64,000 bases of DNA from Yoonia sp. SS1-5 (GCF_038443705.2 NZ_CP151767.2:2595501-2659500), one strand, 5' to 3'; positions 45,834-55,171 are shown, numbered from the stretch's first letter. Notes: generated from the letters alone by a model not told the origin. Numbers and translations are program-made.

Positions 45834-47300
45834 TTAGCGGAAAACATCTTTGACAGTGACCAACAGGTCAGGTTCGGCATGCGCCACAACGACGCTTGAG
45901 ACGATCAGCAGCCCAGCGGCAATGATCCGGCTGGTGTTGATCTTGCGTTTGCGTGGTTCCGGCATCAGCGCCAGCGTCTCGGCGACGCGTTCTTCGACCG
46001 TTGGGATTGCTTGCTGCGGCTCTTTTTCGTCGACCGCGGGCTGCACCAGAACCAAAGGTTCTGACTTCATCTCGGGGCTTAATACCAGCGGCTCAGACAC
46101 CACATGCTGTGCGTCCAGAACAAGTGGCTCGCTTGGCGTGGCGGGTTCATCTTCGTTGTTCAGGATTTCTGACGTTTCGGCGTTGAATTCCTTGATCCAG
46201 TCAGGCATGCGCCGCTTGGGTTTCTCGACAACGGCGGGTTCTGGCGCGCGGACAGGCGACGATGATGCGGTCAGTTGCTGGTTTGTTTCCGACACCAGAC
46301 GGGTCAGGCTTCTGACCAGTTTCTCGTCCATTTTCGGTTTTTTCGTTTTGACAGCGGCAACCTGGGGTGCGTCGGGATCAATCATTGCAAGCCATTCATC
46401 GACCGTCTGCACCCGGTCCTTTGGCAGGACGCACATTGCCTTGTCGATTGCCTGCAAGAACGCCTTTGGATAGCCTTTAACGCGACCGACCAGCGGCACG
46501 CATGGGTCATCGCCGCCGCCCGCGACCTCTGCCATGCGGGTCTGGCTGTTGGGTGGGGCGTCGCCCGTGATCATATGGTAGAAGGTCGCGCCCAACGCAT
46601 ATAGGTCACTGCTGCAATTCTGCTTGCCGCCCGCGAAATAGAATTCCTGTGGCGAATAGCCGTCTTTGACAACCAGCACAGCAGATAATGCACGCGTTTC
46701 ACGGCTGGCTTCCTCGCGTGCCGCGCCGAAATCGATCAGAACCGGGTTGTTCCACTTATCCAGCAGAATGTTATCGGGCGAGATATCACGGTGCAGTAGG
46801 TCCTGCGCGTGGACAAGTTTCACGGCATCAAGAAGCTTTGCCATAATGTCCATGACCACAGCGGGCGTAAAGCGGCGCGGGTCCTCGTACAGCAAATCCA
46901 ATACGTTCTGGCCATCAATCAGATCCAGCGTGATATAGGCCGTGTCATTATCTTCAAAGACCCGGTGAACGCCAACGATATTGGGATGCCGCAGTTTTGC
47001 AATGCTGCGCGCCTCACGCATGAACATTTCAACGACCGAGCGATACTTTTCGTGATTGGTCACCGATCTGACCAAGACGCTGCTGCCATTGCGGTGGCAA
47101 AACACCTCGGGGAAACATTCTTTGATGACAACATTCCGGTCCAGATAATTGTCACGGGCCAGATAGGTGATGCCAAAACCACCGTTGCCAAGCTTGCTTT
47201 GGATCGTGAACTGGTCGCCCTGCAAAAGAGTGCCCGCAGGCAAAGCCTCGGTCATTGCGATATCGGTATCATCCGGCAAATTTTGTTGATTCGACATCAT
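45834..47300 (-). CDS. Membrane-anchored serine/threonine protein kinase
   Basis: 488 residues. The kinase domain (about 25-290) has the glycine loop LGNGGFGITYL, the Lys in VVIKECFPE, HRDISPDN and DFGAAR. A Pro/Glu-rich linker follows. SEPLVL is repeated three times (46046-46133 region) with hydrophobic LVL cores. Then comes one C-terminal membrane segment (IIAAGLLIVSSVVVAHA) and a short tail. The kinase faces the cytoplasm. The MCP-like gene is upstream on the same strand. Function is unknown; this kinase group occurs in Rhodobacteraceae. Confidence 0.88.
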   Translation of the reverse strand: MMSNQQNLPDDTDIAMTEALPAGTLLQGDQFTIQSKLGNGGFGITYLARDNYLDRNVVIKECFPEVFCHRNGSSVLVRSVTNHEKYRSVVEMFMREARSIAKLRHPNIVGVHRVFEDNDTAYITLDLIDGQNVLDLLYEDPRRFTPAVVMDIMAKLLDAVKLVHAQDLLHRDISPDNILLDKWNNPVLIDFGAAREEASRETRALSAVLVVKDGYSPQEFYFAGGKQNCSSDLYALGATFYHMITGDAPPNSQTRMAEVAGGGDDPCVPLVGRVKGYPKAFLQAIDKAMCVLPKDRVQTVDEWLAMIDPDAPQVAAVKTKKPKMDEKLVRSLTRLVSETNQQLTASSSPVRAPEPAVVEKPKRRMPDWIKEFNAETSEILNNEDEPATPSEPLVLDAQHVVSEPLVLSPEMKSEPLVLVQPAVDEKEPQQAIPTVEERVAETLALMPEPRKRKINTSRIIAAGLLIVSSVVVAHAEPDLLVTVKDVFR

Positions 47301-47508
47301 GAAGTACCACCATCAGCGAAAAATTCGCTACACGTTCCACCTTTTTCAAACGAGTCATTACTGTTCCACAAATGTGGTCGCTTTGAGACGGATTTTGGGA
47401 AGCCTGTGTCAATTTGCGGGCTAAGGGCCTCAATTTGAATGATTTACGCCCCAGTCTTGATGAATCGCACTGGGCGGTGATCTGGCGTACTGCCCTGCGC
47501 TGCCGCGC

Positions 47509-48960
47509 TTAATTGAATGTGTAGGCCATCCGCAGGCCACCCCAATGTCGCCCGTTGATCATGATCGGTGATGACAGATCCTTCATCATGGTGAAGTTGC
47601 CGCCGCCCATGTCCCGCCGGTAGACCTGCAACAGAAAAGGCTGGGTGTTGCGGCCTGCCTTTAATCCGACACGGTCGTCAAAAATGCGGCGATTTCGACA
47701 ATTGGCGGCGTTCCAGACCGGGTCATGTGACTGCGGGTGCGAGAATTTCTTGTTATGGGTGGGAAGATAGCCGGACGTATCAACCGCCGCGCAAAAGACA
47801 ACCTTGGGATCAAAACCCAACGCCGCCTCAAGTATCGGCGGCAGGGTGGCATCGGCGAAATTGGTGAAACGGGTCATGACCTGTTCCGGATCTGAACCGG
47901 GGATCGGTTCGTAGTTGCGATCAAACAAGTCGGCCATCGTGATCCGACCAGCGGCAAGCTGACTTTCCCACGCCTCGCGAATACGGTCGGCGGCGTCCTG
48001 AACATAATAGATATAACGAGAATCCTCTGACTTTCCGGTCAGGGACGCGGCCTGTTGCACGATCGCTTCGCTGCGTTCGATCAGCGCATTGCTGCGCGCA
48101 TTGGCTTGCGTGACGCCATCTGCCGTTTGCCGGGCCAGTTGTGACATCTGATTGAATGCCGGTGCAAAGGCCGTGCTGGCCTTGTCCACATTGGCAGCCT
48201 GCTGGGCCATCGTTTCCACATCGGATGTCGTCTGTTTGATCGTCTGCGCAATTTCACCCAGCGCGCTGTCGGTCACGCTGGATTGTTCCAGGATATGCGT
48301 GGCGTCTTTGGCGATGCCCTGTGCCTCTGCCTTGAGGGTTTGCACCGTCGCTGACAGGCGTCCGACCTGCTCGGCTATGCCTTTTGCGGCTTTGGACGTA
48401 TTGTCCGACAGCTCTTTGATCGCACTGGCGACAACCGCAAATCCGCGTCCGGCATCGCCGGCGCGGGCGGCCTCGATCCCCGCGTTGATTGCCAGAATAT
48501 TCACCTGAACCGCGATGTTGGTGATCTTGGCATTGGCCGAGGTCACATCGCGCAGCGTTTGTTCTGCACCTACGATCCGTGTGTCAAATTCCGCAACCCA
48601 ACCTGAGACGGTTTGCGATTTTTCGGCAGAAACCCGGACGGTTTCCACCGACTTTTCCACCGCATCCAGTGCTTTATGCGACGCCTCATTCACCCGATTG
48701 GCGGATTTCACCACGCAATCACTGGATTCGGCCAAGGCGGCCAGTTCGGTTTGCGCCCGGTTCAGCGTTGCAAGTTGTTCATCAGATGTTTGGTGCACGG
48801 CATCCAGAAATCCGGAAATATCAACAATTTCATAGCCAAGGCCCGAGATGAGGCTGCACAAGGCCGCATTGTCCCGCGGGGTTTCAGGTTCTGGCGATAT
48901 TGCGTGGCTTTCACTGCCCATTGATGGCTTGCCCCCGACCAAGGAATTCTGATCGGGCAT
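47509..48960 (-). CDS. Soluble methyl-accepting chemotaxis-type protein
   Basis: 483 residues without membrane segments. The middle has an MCP signalling hairpin: NILAINAGIEAARAGDAGRG and FAVVASAIKELSDNT, coiled regions around it. The C-terminal third (about 320-483) is a Cache/PAS-like sensory domain with CNRRIFDDRVGLKAGRNTQ and DMGGGNFTMMKDLSSPI, ending RHWGGLRMAY. So the sensor is C-terminal, the reverse of transmembrane receptors. Start is ATG at 48960; a TTG just upstream is unlikely. The 208-bp gap to the kinase gene contains no gene. Confidence 0.85.
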   Translation of the reverse strand: MPDQNSLVGGKPSMGSESHAISPEPETPRDNAALCSLISGLGYEIVDISGFLDAVHQTSDEQLATLNRAQTELAALAESSDCVVKSANRVNEASHKALDAVEKSVETVRVSAEKSQTVSGWVAEFDTRIVGAEQTLRDVTSANAKITNIAVQVNILAINAGIEAARAGDAGRGFAVVASAIKELSDNTSKAAKGIAEQVGRLSATVQTLKAEAQGIAKDATHILEQSSVTDSALGEIAQTIKQTTSDVETMAQQAANVDKASTAFAPAFNQMSQLARQTADGVTQANARSNALIERSEAIVQQAASLTGKSEDSRYIYYVQDAADRIREAWESQLAAGRITMADLFDRNYEPIPGSDPEQVMTRFTNFADATLPPILEAALGFDPKVVFCAAVDTSGYLPTHNKKFSHPQSHDPVWNAANCRNRRIFDDRVGLKAGRNTQPFLLQVYRRDMGGGNFTMMKDLSSPIMINGRHWGGLRMAYTFN

Positions 48961-48998
48961 ATATGCCAAACTAGTCTTACATCATGGTTAAGCGGTGC

Positions 48999-50078
48999 TC
49001 AGCCCAGCCAACCCTGCAGGTTCTTGTCAATAATGCCCGACAAGGCGTCGATATGGGCAGCATCGTCATTGAGGCAGGGAATATAGGTGAAGTGTTCGCC
49101 GCCTGCTTCCTCAAAGCTTTCCTTGATCTCTTCGTTGATCTCTTCAAGGGTTTCGATGCAATCGGACGAGAATGCGGGCGCGCAGACCGCGATATTCTTG
49201 ACGCCGTCTTCTTCGGCAAGGCGCGCAACCTCTTCGACGGTATAGGGTTTCAGCCATTCCTCGGGGCCGAAACGCGACTGGAAGGTGGTCACGATATCCG
49301 TATCGGCCCAGCCGAGCCGTTCCTTAAGCAGCCGGGTCGTTTTCTGGCACTGGCAATGATAGGGGTCACCCTCGCGCAGATAGCGTTCCGGCACACCATG
49401 ATAGGAACAGACCAGCTTTTCGGGTTTGGGGTCTGCGCTTGCATAGGCCTTTTCGATGGATTGGGCCAAAGCCTCGATATAGGCCGGTTCATCAAAATAT
49501 GGATCAACAATGCGGGCGGTTGGCTGCCATTTTTCTTCCATCAGGGCCCGAAAGAACTGGTCATTGGCCGTGGCAGAGGTGGCGCCGGCGTAATGCGGAT
49601 AAAGCGGGAAGAAGAGGATTTTGGTACACCCGGCCGCGACCATCTCGCGGACTTTGGATTTGGTGGACGGGTTCCCGTAGCGCATGCAGAAATCGACCCG
49701 TACATCATCACCATAGCGCTCGACCATCTGGGCCTTGATCGCGGCAGTCTGCTTTTTGGTAATTGTCAGAAGGGGGCTTTCGTCATCTTCTTCGTTCCAG
49801 ATGGATTTATACGCGGCACCGGACGAAAAGGGGCGTTTGCTAAGAATGACCAGCTGCAAAAGGGGCTGCCAGATCCAGGCGGAATAATCGACAACCCGCT
49901 TGTCGGACAAAAACTCGTTCAGATAGCGGCGCATTGACCAATAGTCCGTGCCATCAGGCGTGCCCAGATTAGCCAAAAGAATACCTACGCGGGCCGGTTT
50001 GATCGCAGGGTGATCGGCGCCCGCATGCATAGGGCATGTCGCGGGGCGCTCGGTGGCTTGGCCTTGTGCGTCAAACAT
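48999..50078 (-). CDS. hemH: HemH, ferrochelatase
   Basis: About 359 residues. LLANLGTPDGTDYWSMRRYL at the start, MRYGNPS, FPLYPHYAGATS, CSYHGVPERYL with the metal-facing His, and CQCQKTT follow the family. It inserts ferrous iron into protoporphyrin IX, completing heme; hemJ and hemW are also in the window. ATG at 50078 has nine bases to AAGGA; ATG 50084 is two codons upstream and is also possible. Confidence 0.96.
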   Translation of the reverse strand: MFDAQGQATERPATCPMHAGADHPAIKPARVGILLANLGTPDGTDYWSMRRYLNEFLSDKRVVDYSAWIWQPLLQLVILSKRPFSSGAAYKSIWNEEDDESPLLTITKKQTAAIKAQMVERYGDDVRVDFCMRYGNPSTKSKVREMVAAGCTKILFFPLYPHYAGATSATANDQFFRALMEEKWQPTARIVDPYFDEPAYIEALAQSIEKAYASADPKPEKLVCSYHGVPERYLREGDPYHCQCQKTTRLLKERLGWADTDIVTTFQSRFGPEEWLKPYTVEEVARLAEEDGVKNIAVCAPAFSSDCIETLEEINEEIKESFEEAGGEHFTYIPCLNDDAAHIDALSGIIDKNLQGWLG

Positions 50079-50136
50079 CGTCATGGTTCCTTGGATAGCC
50101 CGGATAACAGGTCAGATAAATGGAATACGGCCCAGG

Positions 50137-50964
50137 TCAATCGCCGGATCGGTCAAGAGGTGTTTCAATCGCGCCAAGTGCGTCAGCAAGGCGGGCTTTT
50201 GCACTGCCGGGTCGCAAGGGCTGCGGCTGATCCTCGGACGGGGCCCACCCGGTCAACATGATAATTTCAAATGTCGCATCAACCCGACCGGCATCGTTTC
50301 GAAAATTGTCGGCATAGATACAGGCCGCTTCAGTGAGCAGGTTGCGGCGGGTCGGGTGCTTGACCCGCTGGGCAAGCGCGTTGTTCTCGCCCATCTTTCG
50401 CAGATCATGCATCAGGTGAAACGCGTTGGCGTAACTTGCAGTCAGCGGAAGGCTGTCAGCAACAGGCAGCGCAAATCCGGCCCGTTGCAAAAGACCGCCA
50501 AGGTCGCGAATTTCGCCCATGGGTGCGATGCGGGGCGACAGGCCGCCGGTGATCGCCGCCTCGGCCTCTGCCAATGCAGCGCGCAATTCATGCAGCGTTT
50601 GTCCGCCCAGAAACGCGCAAAGAAGCAGGCCATCAGGTTCCAGACCATGACGACATTGCACCAATTGGCCAACAGGATCGTTGGCCCAATGAAGACACAT
50701 GGCATGAATGATCAAATCATGTCGGGCGGGGGTCAGGGCCAGGGTCTCGTCATCGCTGACAATATGGGCGTCGGGAAAGTGCGGGCGCCAGAATTCCGGG
50801 AAACCGGTGATGATCGCGACAGATTTAAAGGCTCTGTTAACCTCAATCAGTCTCTCCTTAACTTCATCCAGAACGGCCTCTTGCAGAAAAAGGGCATCGG
50901 GTTGCGCGCGGGCGCGATTGCGCAACAGCGCGGCTCTGTCAGTTAATTGCGGCATCTCGGTCAT
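50137..50964 (-). CDS. SAM-dependent methyltransferase-like protein (NDUFAF5/BioC type)
   Basis: 275 residues. SAM-fold features: SVAIITGFPEFWRPHFPDAH with poorly formed motif I, then HDLIIHAMCLHWANDPVGQL (LHW is typical of BioC and NDUFAF5 relatives) and EPDGLLLCAFLGG. In alphaproteobacteria this group resembles NDUFAF5, a complex I assembly hydroxylase or methyltransferase-fold protein. Function is inferred. It is divergent from comF. Start ATG 50964 (GTG 50973 is possible). Confidence 0.7.
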   Translation of the reverse strand: MTEMPQLTDRAALLRNRARAQPDALFLQEAVLDEVKERLIEVNRAFKSVAIITGFPEFWRPHFPDAHIVSDDETLALTPARHDLIIHAMCLHWANDPVGQLVQCRHGLEPDGLLLCAFLGGQTLHELRAALAEAEAAITGGLSPRIAPMGEIRDLGGLLQRAGFALPVADSLPLTASYANAFHLMHDLRKMGENNALAQRVKHPTRRNLLTEAACIYADNFRNDAGRVDATFEIIMLTGWAPSEDQPQPLRPGSAKARLADALGAIETPLDRSGD

Positions 50965-50986
50965 GCCGATCACTTAGGGTGGATCC

Positions 50987-51709
50987 GTGGTGTTGCAAAG
51001 TCTCATTCGTGCGATTTATCCGGCCCAATGTGTGGCCTGCGAAGAACAGACCGAGGCCGAACACGGCCTGTGTGGGCCGTGCTGGCGCGAGACGCAGTTT
51101 ATCGGTGGCACCATTTGCGACACATGTGGAACGCCGCTGCTGGGCGATGGGGGCGGCGAAAGCCTGCAATGTGATGATTGCATGACCATCGCACGACCGT
51201 GGGACAAGGGCAGGGCTGCGCTTGTCTATTCCGGGGTGGGCCGGCGGCTTGTGCTGCGGCTGAAACACGGCGACCGGACCGAGCTTGCACAGCCTGCCGG
51301 ACAATGGATGGCACGGGCCGCGGCACCATTGGTCAGGGACAATACCATTGTGGTGCCGGTGCCGTTGCATTGGATGCGTCTGGTCAAGCGGCGGTATAAT
51401 CAGGCCGGGCTGCTTGCCCACGCGCTGGGCAGGCAGATTGACCGTCCGGTCTGCGCCGATGCGTTGCTGCGCGTGACGGCGACCGCACCGCTGGAAGGGC
51501 ATCGGCGCGACGCGCGTTTTGCGGCATTGACCGGGGCGATATCGGTTCATCCCAAACGTGCCAGCAGACTGGTGGGGAAATCAGTTTTGCTGGTCGATGA
51601 TGTGATGACATCCGGGGCTACGCTGGCCGCCAGCGCCGAGGCAGCCTATGCTGCCGGTGCCGCAAATGTGTCAATTGTTACTCTGGCAAGGGTGGCAAAA
51701 GATGCCTAG
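50987..51709 (+). CDS. ComF-family phosphoribosyltransferase-like protein
   Basis: 240 residues. Four Cys pairs CVACEE, CGPCW, CDTCG and CDDC form a zinc-finger-like N-terminus. The C-terminal PRTase fold has VPVPLHW and the PRPP-loop VLLVDDVMTSGATL. ComF proteins support DNA uptake or late recombination steps in other bacteria, often unclear. Start is GTG at 50987 with GGGTGG upstream. grxC follows 32 bp later. Confidence 0.86.
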   Translation: MVLQSLIRAIYPAQCVACEEQTEAEHGLCGPCWRETQFIGGTICDTCGTPLLGDGGGESLQCDDCMTIARPWDKGRAALVYSGVGRRLVLRLKHGDRTELAQPAGQWMARAAAPLVRDNTIVVPVPLHWMRLVKRRYNQAGLLAHALGRQIDRPVCADALLRVTATAPLEGHRRDARFAALTGAISVHPKRASRLVGKSVLLVDDVMTSGATLAASAEAAYAAGAANVSIVTLARVAKDA

Positions 51710-51741
51710 ATACGCGCGGGGCCGATCAAAGGATGACTGAC

Positions 51742-51999
51742 ATGCCTACCGTAGAAATCTATACAAAACCGACCTGTGGCTTTTGCTTTATGGCCAAGAG
51801 ACTGCTGAAATCCAAAGGCGTCAGCTACGCAGAGGTCAATATCAGGGCGCAACCGGAACGTCGGGCCGAGATGATCCAGCGCGCCAATGGGGGCACCACC
51901 GTGCCGCAAATCTTTATCGACGGGAAACATGTCGGTGGATGCGATGATCTGATGGCGCTTGAACGGGGTGGCAAGTTGGATGGTATGCTTGCTGCATGA
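51742..51999 (+). CDS. grxC: Glutaredoxin (GrxC type)
   Basis: 85 residues with the CGFC active site near residue 13 and GTTVPQIFIDGKHVGGCDDL (glutathione-binding TVP). It reduces disulfides using glutathione in the cytoplasm. ATG 51742 has AAAGGA seven bases upstream; ATG 51733 adjoins that site and is less likely. It shares ATGA with the nitrilase gene. Confidence 0.93.
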   Translation: MPTVEIYTKPTCGFCFMAKRLLKSKGVSYAEVNIRAQPERRAEMIQRANGGTTVPQIFIDGKHVGGCDDLMALERGGKLDGMLAA

Positions 52000-52826
52000 A
52001 AGCAGCCCTTGTTCAGCTTAACAGCAGCGACAACCCGGATACCAACCTTGACCAGACGCTTGCATTCATAAGCGAAGCGGCTGGTCAGGGCGCGGGCTTT
52101 GTGCTGACGCCCGAAGTGACGAATTGCGTCTCGCAGAACCGCGCCCATCAGGAACAGGTCTTGCAGCCTGAAGATGCGGACCGGACGCTTGCTGGTCTGC
52201 GGCAGGCGGCAGCGGCGCATCAGGTCTGGCTGTCGGTTGGGTCACTGGCGCTCAAGACGGGTGACGCGGACGGACGTTTCGCAAACCGGTCCTTCCTGAT
52301 CAGCCCGCTGGGCGACATCGCGGCCCGGTATGACAAAATCCATATGTTCGATGTCACCGTGTCCGAAAATGAAAGTTATCGGGAGTCTGCCGGCTATCGC
52401 CCCGGGGGGCATGCGGTTGTTGCCGATGCGGGATTTGCCAGGATCGGGCTAAGCATCTGCTATGACATCCGGTTTGCGTATCTTTACCGTGCATTGGCGC
52501 AGGCCGGGGCGGATATGATCGTTGTGCCTTCGGCATTTTCGCCCGTCACCGGGGCCGCGCATTGGGAGGCGCTTTTGCGCGCGCGGGCCATTGAAACCGG
52601 CGCATATATATTGGCCGCAGCCCAAACCGGGACACATCAGGCGCAATCGGGAAAGGCACGCCAAACATTTGGGCATAGCATGGTCATATCGCCCTGGGGC
52701 GAGGTTTTGGTGGATATGGGAACAGCGCCGGGCGTGGCGCTGGTTGATCTTGACCCTAAGGAAGTGGCAGAAAGCCGCAGGCGCATTCCCGCGCTGAACC
52801 ATGATCGTGATTTTGAGGGGCCTTAA
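51996..52826 (+). CDS. Carbon-nitrogen hydrolase (Nit/nitrilase superfamily)
   Basis: 276 residues with the catalytic Glu-Lys-Cys triad: TPEVTN (Glu), YDKIHMFDV (Lys) and ICYDIRF (Cys), in the family order. The pattern resembles Nit1-type deaminated-glutathione amidase, fitting its grxC neighbour, but amide specificity is inferred. It is in an operon-like run comF-grxC-nit-marR with overlaps. Confidence 0.9.
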   Translation: MKAALVQLNSSDNPDTNLDQTLAFISEAAGQGAGFVLTPEVTNCVSQNRAHQEQVLQPEDADRTLAGLRQAAAAHQVWLSVGSLALKTGDADGRFANRSFLISPLGDIAARYDKIHMFDVTVSENESYRESAGYRPGGHAVVADAGFARIGLSICYDIRFAYLYRALAQAGADMIVVPSAFSPVTGAAHWEALLRARAIETGAYILAAAQTGTHQAQSGKARQTFGHSMVISPWGEVLVDMGTAPGVALVDLDPKEVAESRRRIPALNHDRDFEGP

Positions 52827-53269
52827 TGGCCGACGCGCCCAACTCGCTTGCTGTTTCGCTGTTTAGCGAAATACTGGTTGTGGACCAACTGGCCCGCGCC
52901 AGCGTGGCGCGTGTCTTACCCAAAGGGATGGAGCTATCCCATTTCACGGTGTTGAACCATCTGGCCCAATCGGGAACCGAAAAATCCCCCGCGCAGCTGG
53001 CAAAGACCTTTCATCTGACACGTGGGGCCATGACGAACACCCTGCAAAAGCTCGAATGGGCAGGTTGGGTCCACATCCGGCCGGACTGGGACGATGCCCG
53101 CCGCAAGATGGTCGCAATCAGTCCGTCGGGGCAGGCGGCCCGTGATGCGGCCCTCGCGGCCATCGCACCTGTCATTGTGGATGTCGTCGAGAAGGTTGGC
53201 GATGATAAGGTCCGCACGGCTTTGCCGGTTCTGCGTGCCCTGCGGCAAAAGCTGAGCAATCTGGAATAG
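52826..53269 (+). CDS. MarR-family transcriptional regulator
   Basis: 147 residues with a winged-helix core: LSHFTVLNHLAQSG, AQLAKTFHLTRGAMTNTLQK (recognition helix) and WDDARRKMVAISPSG (wing). It is a dimeric repressor or activator responding to phenolic or oxidative signals; its target is unknown. The start overlaps the nitrilase stop by one base (TAATG). Confidence 0.88.
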   Translation: MADAPNSLAVSLFSEILVVDQLARASVARVLPKGMELSHFTVLNHLAQSGTEKSPAQLAKTFHLTRGAMTNTLQKLEWAGWVHIRPDWDDARRKMVAISPSGQAARDAALAAIAPVIVDVVEKVGDDKVRTALPVLRALRQKLSNLE

Positions 53270-53347
53270 TCGGCCACTGGCGGTCTGATTCCAAACATCA
53301 TGGCGTTTCGCATGCAGCAATTCAACAATTGAGAGCTGGCTGCGGCT

Positions 53348-53807
53348 TTGGGCTATCTGCAGTTGGTGCTGGATCCGGATGCGTCTTCACTGCGGTCGTT
53401 TGCCGAAAGCCGGAACGATCAGAAACGGACGCTGGCGATCGGGAATAGCTTTGTTGTGGGTTTTGTGGCGGCGTTGATCGCAACCGTGCTTGGCACCGTT
53501 GTTGCTGTCGGACTTGCCTCGCCGTGGATGCCTTACAAGCAGTTGATTGCGGCGCTTCTGCTCGATTGTACCGGTTATCGTCAGCGCGGCGGGTACGTTC
53601 TTCTTTTAGGCGCCGTTCAACCTGGTCTGGACCTGTGCGGGCCTGATCATCGGGCATGCCGCCTTGGGGGTGCCATTCGTGATTATCACCGTTACGGCCA
53701 CGCTTAGCGGTTTTCACTGGTCGTTGCTTGTCGTCTTGTCGGCAGCGCTGCTCTTTACACTAGAGGCGCTGCGCCGCCGATCTGAGCGGATGCGTGGGCC
53801 GGGGTAA
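53348..53807 (+). pseudogene. Decayed polyamine-type ABC permease (PotC-like)
   Basis: A fragmentary permease. Frame 2 reads NSFVVGFVAALIATVLGTVVAVGL up to ALLL near 53563 (quoted: FVAALIATVLGTVVAVGL). Frame 0 then continues IVPVIVSAAGTFFF, a TAG at 53607, and GLIIGHAALGVPFVIITVTA, SGFHWSL, then directly LLVVLSAALLFTLEALRRR to TAA 53807. Relatives have about 70-80 residues, including the EAA loop, between SGFHWSL and LSAALL, so an internal deletion is inferred. The frame changes by one base near 53564. The 5' end is missing too. It lies beside the type I secretion locus, likely on a rearrangement boundary. Confidence 0.82.
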
Positions 53808-53809
53808 GA

Positions 53810-55171
53810 TCATGCCTCGGTCAGGGCGCCGTCAGCGATGACCCGAACAGGTTTCAGAAGATATGACAAAATCGTCCGTTTTTCAGATCTGATATCGGCT
53901 GAAATGGTCATCCCCGGGGTGATGCGCTGCACAGCCCCGGCCGTCGTCAGGTGATCTTGGGCAAAGGACAGCTGAACCCGGAAGACCACATCGCCATTAT
54001 CCTTCACAAAGCTTGATGGCGATATGCGTTCGACAATGGCCGGAATGTCGCCAAAACGGGTGAAATCGTAGGTCAGCACCTTGACGCTGGCGACATGCCC
54101 AATTTCGACCCCACCGATACGATCAGCGGGGATTTCGATCTCTGCATATGATTTGGCACCTGCGGGGATGATCTCTGCAAGTATTTCGCCTGCCCCCAGC
54201 ACCTCACCACTATTTTGGACGGTCAACCCGTTCACTGTTCCCGCGACAGGCGCGAGCAGAATGTTACGAGCGAGGCGATCCTCAATCTGCAGAATGGATT
54301 GTTGGGTAGCGATTTGTTCTTCCAGGTCATCCTGTAGCTGCAATCGTGCTTCGCGCCGAAACTGGGCGATCAATTCGGCCTGCGAAGATTGCATCTGCGC
54401 AATCGTAGCCACCTGGATCGCCATATCGCCTTCAAGTTGGGCAATGGTACTTTGCAGGCGGAGTATTTCGCGGTGCAATTCCTCGCGCCGGGCAAGTGTG
54501 ACAACATTTGCGGCACTTGGCCGTTGATAGCGGTCAAGCTGCCCGCGCAGGATGACCAATTCCTCGTTCGCCGTACGGCGCTGGGTTGCCAGCGCCTGGC
54601 GATTTGCCTCGGCCACATTGCGTCGTGCGCGCATGGTTTCCAGTTGCGCCTTCCGATAGCTGATATCTTCGGTAAATGTTGGGGGTACTTCAAGGCCGGC
54701 GGGGTGCGGGCTGGCATCATTGGCAAGATCCAGTGACAACAACCATCTGTGGCGGGCCACGCGTGCGTCGATACCCGACAGACTGGCGCGGAGCTTTTCC
54801 AGTTCAGCATGCAGGTCTGCGACATCCAGCTGCGCAATGACATCGCCTGCGGCAACACGGTCACCTTCGGCAACCTTGATTTGAGCGACGATGCCGCCGT
54901 CGCGATGTTCAATACGGGTGGAAAGACCTTCGGGTCGAATGGTGCCTTCGCCGGTGACGATTTCATATACCGGCGTGATCGCAGCCCAATAGACAAAGGC
55001 GCCCAGCATGGCGACAATGCCCCAGATCAGGGCGCGGGCATATTTCCCGTCATGCCGCTCGCTCAGATGTTGGCTGGCAATCAGACCGGACATCACCTGA
55101 ATGTCCCTTTTCTGGCTGTCTGCGCCCAGGATGCGTTTGGCCTGTTCTGGCTTTTTTCGTTGCTGCATCAT
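53810..55171 (-). CDS. HlyD-family type I secretion adaptor
   Basis: 453 residues. A short cytoplasmic N-terminus, one membrane segment (ALIWGIVAMLGAFVYWAAI), the lipoyl-like barrel half RIEHRDGGIVAQIKVAEGDRV, a long coiled-coil hairpin (about 110-300), and the closing half ending RITPGMTISADIRSEKRTIL. It bridges the inner-membrane ABC transporter and an outer-membrane TolC-type channel. It is coupled by ATGA to the ABC protein upstream and ends the leftward RTX-ABC-ABC-HlyD operon. No TolC-like gene is in the window. Confidence 0.93.
   Translation of the reverse strand: MMQQRKKPEQAKRILGADSQKRDIQVMSGLIASQHLSERHDGKYARALIWGIVAMLGAFVYWAAITPVYEIVTGEGTIRPEGLSTRIEHRDGGIVAQIKVAEGDRVAAGDVIAQLDVADLHAELEKLRASLSGIDARVARHRWLLSLDLANDASPHPAGLEVPPTFTEDISYRKAQLETMRARRNVAEANRQALATQRRTANEELVILRGQLDRYQRPSAANVVTLARREELHREILRLQSTIAQLEGDMAIQVATIAQMQSSQAELIAQFRREARLQLQDDLEEQIATQQSILQIEDRLARNILLAPVAGTVNGLTVQNSGEVLGAGEILAEIIPAGAKSYAEIEIPADRIGGVEIGHVASVKVLTYDFTRFGDIPAIVERISPSSFVKDNGDVVFRVQLSFAQDHLTTAGAVQRITPGMTISADIRSEKRTILSYLLKPVRVIADGALTEA

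Noticed and set aside
47447..47476. Inverted repeat CGCCCCAGT / ACTGGGCG as MCP terminator
   Set aside because: The stem has a bulge, a 13-base loop and no T run on either strand.
48984..50946. Long plus-strand frames opposite hemH and the methyltransferase gene
   Set aside because: Both lie fully antisense to recognisable genes and look like codon-bias shadows of high-GC coding DNA.
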